The notes below the pieces were generated by a model. The model ran no database searches. It was not told the DNA's origin and worked only from the letters and a program-made list of their open reading frames with translations. Below are positions 57,881-64,000 of a stretch of DNA of 64,000 nt, piece by piece. Source of the stretch: Macrolepiota albuminosa (taxonomy: Eukaryota > Basidiomycota > Agaricomycetes > Agaricales > Agaricaceae). The number at the start of each line of letters is the position of its first letter. Position 1 is the stretch's first letter. The translations under genes were made by a program, and so were the position numbers. Location of the stretch: positions 1,798,001-1,862,000 of the forward strand of contig JAMWFC010000082.1 of the NCBI GenBank assembly GCA_027475525.1, in the 5' to 3' direction.

Positions 57881-58958
57881 GAGGTGCAACTTGGTACACC
57901 TTACTGTTGTGGGGCGTCGCGGCGGCGTTGCCCTGTTTATCGTCCTCGAAGGACCTGGCTGCGCGGGCTTCTTGCCCGACGAAGATGGTATTGGTCATTG
58001 GCGACCAATAGAATTGGGGAGCCAACTCCGCGCCAAAGAATGAGTTCTGGCGCTCAATAGTGTGATCACGGTAGATCACCACACCGAGCGCATCAGGGAT
58101 GCGCCCGGTTTCGTCCTCAAGGAGGGCGGCCCCTCATTTGGCGCTGTTCTGCGCCCGACGCTCCATCTTGGCTCGTTGATTGCTGTTGCGCTGTTCGCGC
58201 GCCATACGTTGTGCCGCCGTCTCGTGCGGCACTGGGGATTCCATACGAGCCTCTTCAGGCTCCTCATACCAATCATCGTCGGAGGGCGGGGAAGGCAGCC
58301 TCTCCGGCTCTGACTTCTCAGATCGTGGGTCCATTGCCCACACACACCGTGGGAGTCGGGCTGGCAGGCCCTCTACCAGTATAGCAGGTAAAAAGGGGAT
58401 GTTAGCCCCTGGGGCCCCTTTCGGGGCATCCTCGGAGAAGTGCACGTTGACGTAGGCGCGCCCTTCCAGTTGCTTACCCCGACGATCCTTTCGGGGTTGT
58501 GAGGCCTTGGCCTCAATGGGGCGTGTGCTCACGCCCCTGGAACTCTGCTCCCCAGAGTGCGTGGTGGATACCACGAATACTGGTCGTGAAGACGTGACCT
58601 CAGACGCGCCGCTGGCGAGGCGCTGGATAAGCCAGGGGGCGGCTGGAGCAGGAACATCTTCATAGAGGAGGATGTCCCGTCCTAGACCAGCCTCCCGGCC
58701 AGGGACAGCAACGCTCAACTTAATCGAGCGGGAGGGCGCGTCTTCCACTCCTTGCCGACGCGCCCTTTTGCTGGAGTCGGTGTCCCAACTCGGGGGTGTA
58801 GTCTGGCGCTTATGAGCGGCCGAAATGGCAAGGAGATCAGTTTTGCGCTGAGCGCGCATATGATCCATGTCGTCCATCATCCGGCAGATGAGGACGACTG
58901 CCTCCGCATCGCGGAGGAATGATGACTCTGCGGGTACATCGTACCCGTTATCTCCCAG

Positions 58959-59112
58959 ACGTTGGAGAAGGGTAGCCAGGACTAAGTCCTGGCTGTGAGT
59001 GGGCTCGACAGCCCATGCTTTTCCTTTGTCGCGTCACGTTGGAGAAGGGTAGCCAGGACTAAGTCCTGGCTGTGAGTGGGCTCGACAGCCCATGCTTTTC
59101 CTTTGTCGCGTC
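58959..59112. repeat. 77-bp tandem duplication in element C ORF3
   Basis: Copies 58959-59035 and 59036-59112. Removal puts the segments starting at 59824 and 58880 in one frame. Confidence 0.95.
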
Positions 59113-59765
59113 AAGGACGCGACTCTTCTTCTGAGCTGGGCTCGGATTGGTGCGGCATTTCCAGCCGCTGTAGCAAGGAGAGCTTGGCCAAGCTCTCCGT
59201 CGGCGCATCAGCCGATGAACTGATGCTCCGTTCTGTATTGAGAGTTTCTGTACTCTCGATGGCCGCGGTGGCCTGCCCGAGGGATGCTTTGCGTCCCTCT
59301 AGATTGTCAATTGGTGCTGTGGTCGACAGGGAAATCGACCGGCCTCCCTTGGCTTGCGACTCATGCGAGTCGCTGTACTGGGGCATTGCGCCCCAAGCCC
59401 CCATCCAAGCCGGGGGGTACGGCATCATTACGGGCACACCACCCATCCCAGGGTAGTGCGCCGGGGCGGTAAACTGGGGAAAAGAATGTGTCCCCAGTTG
59501 CCCTGTTGCCGGTACAGGGGCAAGCTGCCTCCATGCCGACGCTGCTTGGGGGCTGACTAGCCCCCCGTAGGCCTGTTGCTGGAATTGGCCCTCAGTGTGA
59601 TGTGGCGCATAAGCGCCCGGTGCTGGTTGTTGGGGCTGATAGCCGCCCACAGGTGCATTCTGGGGCATGAAGTTGCCCTGCATGGTTTGAAGTGGCGGAT
59701 AGCCACTGATCACCGGCTGCTGCGGCAGGTAGCCCGCCGCTGGTGGTTGCTGCTGCTGTGGGAAG

Positions 59766-59919
59766 CCCACAGCTGGTTGCGATTGTCCCCACTGGGGCGC
59801 ATTTTGGGTCTGCGGGGGAGCCATCTGCCCCCCCCTTCAGCCCCCACAGCTGGTTGCGATTGTCCCCACTGGGGCGCATTTTGGGTCTGCGGGGGAGCCA
59901 TCTGCCCCCCCCTTCAGCC
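59766..59919. repeat. 77-bp tandem duplication in element C ORF3
   Basis: Copies 59766-59842 and 59843-59919, identical and both including the C8/G8 run. Confidence 0.95.
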
Positions 59920-60012
59920 AACGGTAAGACCGACGGCGTACTCTCAAACTGCTGCTGCTGTAGCTGCTGCTGCTGCTGGTCACTTAAGTCCACGGGCATG
60001 CTGTCCATGGTT

Positions 60013-60166
60013 GGGGGAAAAAAGTGAAAAAGAAATTTCGCCTTTTAAGACGTGTTTCAGCCACAGCTGCTGACCAACTCAGCCAAGCCGGGGGAAAAAA
60101 GTGAAAAAGAAATTTCGCCTTTTAAGACGTGTTTCAGCCACAGCTGCTGACCAACTCAGCCAAGCC
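60013..60166. repeat. 77-bp tandem duplication between element C pol and ORF3
   Basis: Copies 60013-60089 and 60090-60166, identical, lying in the non-coding gap. Confidence 0.95.
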
Positions 60167-60188
60167 GCGATCGGCACTGCCGATCAAA

Positions 60189-63100
60189 TTAAGCGCCGGC
60201 ACGCTTACTTAATTGATGTGGGCGCTTAACGCCCTTCAACTCCAAATAACGGTCAAGTGCCGCTAGCTTGGAGCAATGGGAGTGTGGCTCCCATGTTGTG
60301 TCCCCCAGGGACCATCGTACTTCAAACTCGAGCGTGTTACGCTCAGTCCACCGGTGCCCAATTATGCACTCGATGAACCATTCGTCATCGTCTCGAGCCC
60401 CAAAATCATAGGGGCCCGGGGTTGCCCTGTTAGGGAACAGCGCATCGTCAGACGCGCTGTAAGGTCGCAACAGCGACACATGAAACTTAGGAACAATGCA
60501 TCGTTCCTGTAATGCCAGAGGCAGCTCCAACACGTAGTTGGAGGTACTTGGCTCTGCATCTAGGACGCGGTATGGGCCTACCCACTTCGGGCAGAGTTTA
60601 CTCGCCCGTCCCTTTGGGAGCTTCAGATTACGCGTTGATAGGTAGACCAACGCTCCTACTGCTATTGGCGGGTCCGCTCGCCTACGGTGATTGGCGTTTT
60701 TCGCCTGGAAGACTCGCACCTCTATGATGGCGTCATGCGCTGCCACGATGTTCTCCAGGGCCTGCCTGGCAAACTTGACAACTCCACGGTGAGCCACCGT
60801 ATCAGCACGAACTTTGTGCAGCATGGAGGGCAAGTACCCTCCGTTGAGTTCAAAGGGCGCATACCCTGTGGTATCCAAGATACTCGCGTTAATCGCGAAC
60901 TCGGTGAGTGGACACCAGTCCACCCAGTCCTGTTGGTCAGGGCGAACAACTGCCCTCAAAATCTGACCTATACTGCGGTTAGCCCGCTCTGTCTGCCCAT
61001 CCGTTTGAGGATGGAAGGACGTCGACATGAGGAGTCGCGCTCCTAGCAGTTTGTGGAGTTCTCTCCACCATTGAGACGTGAACTTCGAGTCACGATCACT
61101 CACAATGGTGCTAGGCAGCCCATGCAGCCTAACGATCTCCCTCAGGTAGATCCACGACAGCTCCTTAGCCGTCAGCGTAGTTCGCACCGGTATGAGGTGC
61201 ACCATGCTCGTCATGCGGCATATGACTACCCAGAGGTAATCGAACCCTCTGGACTCGGGAAAGGGACCTACGAAGTCCATTCCGATTGAGTCCCAGGGTT
61301 TCACCGGCACAGGTAGCTGGTGTAGCTTCCCGGGAGGGGACCCAGGGGGCAACTTTGCCCTCTGACACGCTGCGCATGACGCGCAAAACTTAGTCACTTC
61401 TTGGGCCATACGTGGCCACCAATACCATCTCCGGATGTAGCCCAACGTCTGGGCGGCACCAAAGTGCCCCACCAGGGCATGGGCCTGGTCCAAGACCCGC
61501 GTAACAATGGTACGCGTATGGGGGAGGCATACCACTGCCACCCCTTGACGGTTCTCCGTCGTGATGAGTCCACCAGGCTCATGCCTGAACCGAGGATGGT
61601 TGTCAGGATTGGCGATTATCTCGGTGAAGAGAGAATCATCGCCATAGTCCTGCACCACCTCCTGCCGGAAGTCGTCATTGACCAGGCTAGGAGGCTGGGA
61701 TGAAGGCAATTCGCCTTCGAGCATCTCCGCAAGCGTAACGGGTACATCGTGGCGCTCGTGCTCCCTAGTGGACGCTGGGTCCACGGCTTCATGCTCCTTG
61801 AGCAACTGGGCGGCTACGTCCCGTTCTTCACGCTGCTCTCTGAGGCGAGTGCTTCGCCTCCGTTCATCATCACGCATAGCGCGTACTTCCAGGACATGCT
61901 CCCTGAGCTCCTGGTATCGGTGGAGAGGTAAATCCTCTCCATCAGGGTCTATGCGGCAGTCTGCCTGCACATACTCATGAGGCTCGTGAGCCTCCCCGAC
62001 TACATCACTCTCAAAGTAGCACGACAAGCAGTCTGCCACTTTGTTGAGTTCACCTTTAACATAGGTGATGTCGAACTGGTATCTCGACATGTAGTCTATC
62101 CACCGTCGCTGGCGCGGCGACAAGTTCACCTGAGTTTTAAAGAACTCAAGGGCCTTGTGGTCCGTTATGATGTGGATGGGGTATCCCATCAGCTTATCCT
62201 CCCACTTGAGGAGGGCCTCGAGTATGGCAAGAGTCTCCAGCTCGTGCACCGCATAGTTTTGCTGGGCCGTTGTGAACTTCTTCGACATGAACCCTGCTGG
62301 GCGGCACGTCTGCCAGCTGCTTCCCTGGCCGTACATGGCTCCGACGCCTGTCTTGGACGCGTCGCAAATGAGCCATATCGGCTCATCCCGTCTAGGGTCA
62401 ATTGGTCGAATCACCGGAGTCTTTGTACAGATCCGTTTGACCATCTCGAAGCACCGCTGGTGCAACGGCCTCCAATTGAACGGTGACCCGTTCTGCGTCA
62501 TGGCCATAAGTGGCCCAGTATAGGCTGTGACATTGGGCAAGAAGCTCGATATGTAGTTGACAAGGCCAACGAATCGTTGGATGTCATTGTAGTTTCGGGG
62601 CGTGCGCCACTCCCGAATACGATCGAGCTTGTCCTGATCAGGGTGGATACCCTGCTCGTCTATGACATGCCCTAGGCAGTCTATACTCTGAGCGTAGAGC
62701 TCACATTTTTTCCACTTCAAGTACAACTTGTACTTGTGCAGTCATTCGAATACGACTCTGAGGTGCTGCTCATGCTCCTCCATGGTATCCGAGTAGATGA
62801 ATATGTCATCTAAGTAGACGTGCATGAAACGTCCTATTACGTCTCGGAAGATAGAGGTCATTAGCCTCTGGAAAGTTGCTGGAGCATTGCAGTCTCCAAT
62901 CTGCATTATATTGCTCGTGAATGTACCCATGATCGACGCAAATACGGTCTTGGGTACGTCCTTGGTGCGAATGCGCACCTGCTTGTAAGCGTCAGTAAGG
63001 TCAATCTTTGAGCGATACTTCGCCCGAGCCACGTCTTCCCGGATCACCTCTTGATCTGGTAAAGGAGTTACATCCTTTATGGTATTGTCATTGCGCTGAC

Positions 63101-64000
63101 GCGCATCAAGAGCTGTTCGAAGGGTTCCATCCTTCTTCGGGATGCACAATAATGGTGCAGCTTGAGCGGTGGTGCATGGGGACCACCATTGAGCATTCAA
63201 ATAGCGATTAGTCTTATCACGTAGCTGCTCCTGGAGGGCATGCGGACAGCGCGGCAAGTGGTACTTATACTGCTTGTTCTCGTCTATGAGATTAATCTCA
63301 TGGTTCACCTCCCTCCATGGCGGGAGCTCCTCCTTGGTCCCATTGACCATGTTGGCAAATTCTTCTTGCCATTGCTGACGCAACCGAGGAATATCTTCCT
63401 CACGAAGGCTTGTCGCCTTCTGTTTCCCCTTCATGCATACCGGGGGAAGTACTTCCACCGTCTCTGAGGGTGGCCGAGGTGGCGGTGCATACTGCTTGCG
63501 CATTGCGAGCACCCGATTGACACTGTCATCAGGTATATGTAGTCTCAGCGGAGCACCCGCTGCCGCTGCCTTATAAGCCACGAGGCTTCTTCCTTCACGT
63601 ACAAGCAAGTACGCTACGGATACCTCATCCGGGGCTGGCTGGCGATACGCTGGTTTGACGGTCATCCGTCTCTGGTGCGCATTTTGTGCACACGTGGCTG
63701 CCACCAGCTCGTTCCACTCTTGCGGCATTCGGGGGTCGTATGCCCAGTCGTACTCCGGTAGGGGGGCTGGTCGCTCCCATAGGGACCGTGTGTCCCCCTC
63801 TTCTGAGGCTTCCGCCTCTCGGATGCTGTCTTTCAAGTCTTCCAACTTGACTCGTGAGGACGTAGGTGGACATGCATCCACTGAGTCCTCCCGTTGTCTC
63901 ACCTTTTGATGGCGTTTGTCTGGAGGCCTTGCGCCTCAAATCTCAGGAGCGATTATTCGCTCGTTGCTCCTCTTGGAGGCTTGATACTCCTCCTCGCTCA
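60189..64000 (-). pseudogene. element C pol: RT, RNase H, integrase, chromodomain (5' end outside window)
   Basis: One frame from the right edge to 60189, interrupted by TGA at 63936-63938 and 62742-62744. RT: LLCIPKKDGTLRTALDARQR, SKIDLTDAYKQVRI, YLDDIFIYSDTMEEHEQHL (YxDD). The second stop falls in VVFE*LHKYKLYLKWKKCEL, where the family has Arg. RNase H: PIWLICDASKTGVGAMYGQG, YAVHELETLAIL, HIITDHKALEFF. Integrase: HALVGHFGAAQTLGYIRRWY with CASCAACQRAK, core GMDFVGPFPE, VSDRDSKFTSQWWRELHKLL, STSFHPQTDGQTERANRS. The C-terminus is a chromodomain (EWFIECIIGHRWTERNTLEF ... DTTWEPHSHC), which in chromoviruses directs integration to heterochromatin. Apart from the two TGA codons all catalytic motifs are intact. 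Confidence 0.9.

Larger units (their letters stand above)
56539..60008 (-). pseudogene. element C third ORF, about 1080 codons, downstream of pol
   Basis: Starts MDSMPVDLSDQQQQQLQQQQ at 60008 and, after removal of three 77-bp duplications and one base in a G8 run (near 59907), stays in one frame to DLPTA at 56539. Three internal TGA (59111, 58134, 57561) interrupt it. Segments: Gln/Pro/Gly-rich N-terminus (YLPQQPVISGYPP), Ser/Thr-rich part, MMDDMDHMRAQRKTDLLAIS, a basic stretch (QRMAREQRNSNQRAKMERRA), VVIYRDHTIERQNSFF, then a helical C-terminal domain (KYLAYVFARPGLYKEAVAEY) and an acidic end. No CCHC knuckle, membrane segment or signal peptide, so neither a classical gag nor env. A displaced gag or an accessory protein is possible; I do not assign a function. 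Confidence 0.65.
56259..64000 (-). mobile_element. element C: chromovirus-type Ty3/gypsy retrotransposon (runs off right edge)
   Basis: Order on the minus strand from the right edge: pol (protease upstream not seen; RT, RNase H, integrase, chromodomain), a long third ORF, polypurine tract, 3' LTR. GC-rich and CpG-rich compared with elements A and B, so probably the youngest. In-frame stops are all TGA. The whole sequence carries dense short hairpins. The 5-bp left flank is AAGTA (56254-56258); its partner is outside the window. Confidence 0.85.

Noticed and set aside
56539..60008. Third ORF as an envelope gene
   Set aside because: No signal peptide, no membrane-spanning segment and no glycoprotein-like Cys pattern are visible.
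59576..60073. 165-codon plus-strand ORF rich in Cys and Ala
   Set aside because: Antisense of the Gln/Pro-rich part of ORF3; its length comes from codon bias and the 77-bp duplication.
3881..60166. Eleven 77-bp repeats as a dispersed repeat family or CRISPR-like array
   Set aside because: Each is a local copy of its own surroundings, the eleven units are unrelated to each other and there are no spacers. Only the period is shared, which fits an assembly artefact.
57561..63938. TGA recoding or stop readthrough in element C
   Set aside because: Five TGA codons in two ORFs, without a shared downstream context, and host genes end normally. CGA-to-TGA decay is simpler.

Overview
The window is nuclear DNA of a filamentous basidiomycete, almost certainly an Agaricomycete. 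The evidence is intron-dense genes with 50-60 nt GT-AG introns, a fungal Ssr4 homologue, a NACHT-type NTPase remnant with the N-terminus typical of mushroom NLR-like proteins, basidiomycete-type kinase remnants, and Ty3/gypsy retroelements. I cannot name the species.

Region 1 (1-32.3 kb, with kinases to 38 kb) is the host-gene part. The minus strand from 13929 to the left edge is midasin (MDN1), the giant AAA ATPase of 60S ribosome assembly, cut by the window before its MIDAS domain. After 2.8 kb without a gene come a secreted GH20 beta-N-acetylhexosaminidase (16.75-18.83 kb), a small five-exon gene of unknown function (21.5-22.3 kb), a nucleotidyltransferase-like gene (24.4-25.7 kb), an ABHD11-like mitochondrial hydrolase (minus, 25.8-27.2 kb), a secreted phytase/esterase-like protein (27.4-29.3 kb), the SWI/SNF-RSC subunit Ssr4 (29.6-31.0 kb), a decayed NACHT gene (minus, 31.4-32.3 kb), a Ser/Thr kinase (minus, 33.2-35.5 kb), a tRNA-like remnant (36.5 kb) and a kinase-like remnant (37.2-38.0 kb). 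These are independent housekeeping, secreted or regulatory genes, not a cluster.

Region 2 (38-56.3 kb) is nested, decaying Ty3/gypsy sequence. Element A (minus strand; 5' LTR 45052-46036, primer-binding site 45031-45048, gag, protease, RT-RNase H, integrase) is truncated inside integrase at about 38010, against the kinase remnant. Element B (plus strand, 47.0-52.7 kb) is a heavily mutated relative. A TA-flanked Tc1/mariner-type transposon (47274-49117) sits in its RT and a 927-bp solo LTR (51376-52302, TSD CCAG) in its integrase. A 350-bp solo LTR (46563-46912, TSD CTGTC) is nested in another LTR copy beside it. A second, CpG-decayed LTR of the element A family lies at 55468-56253.

Region 3 (56259 to the right edge) is element C, a GC-richer chromovirus on the minus strand. 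It has a 235-bp 3' LTR, a polypurine tract, a roughly 1080-codon third ORF downstream of pol, and a pol ending in a chromodomain. Its sequence is unusually full of short near-perfect hairpins, about one every few dozen bases by eye, in coding and LTR sequence alike. I think this is the most unusual signal in the window.

One pattern crosses all three regions. At least eleven tandem duplications have a period of exactly 77 bp, in genes, intergenic DNA and transposons alike. Removing one copy restores the reading frame in several cases. They look like unmerged k=77 assembly-graph overlaps rather than biology, so frame breaks at these sites should not be read as mutations.
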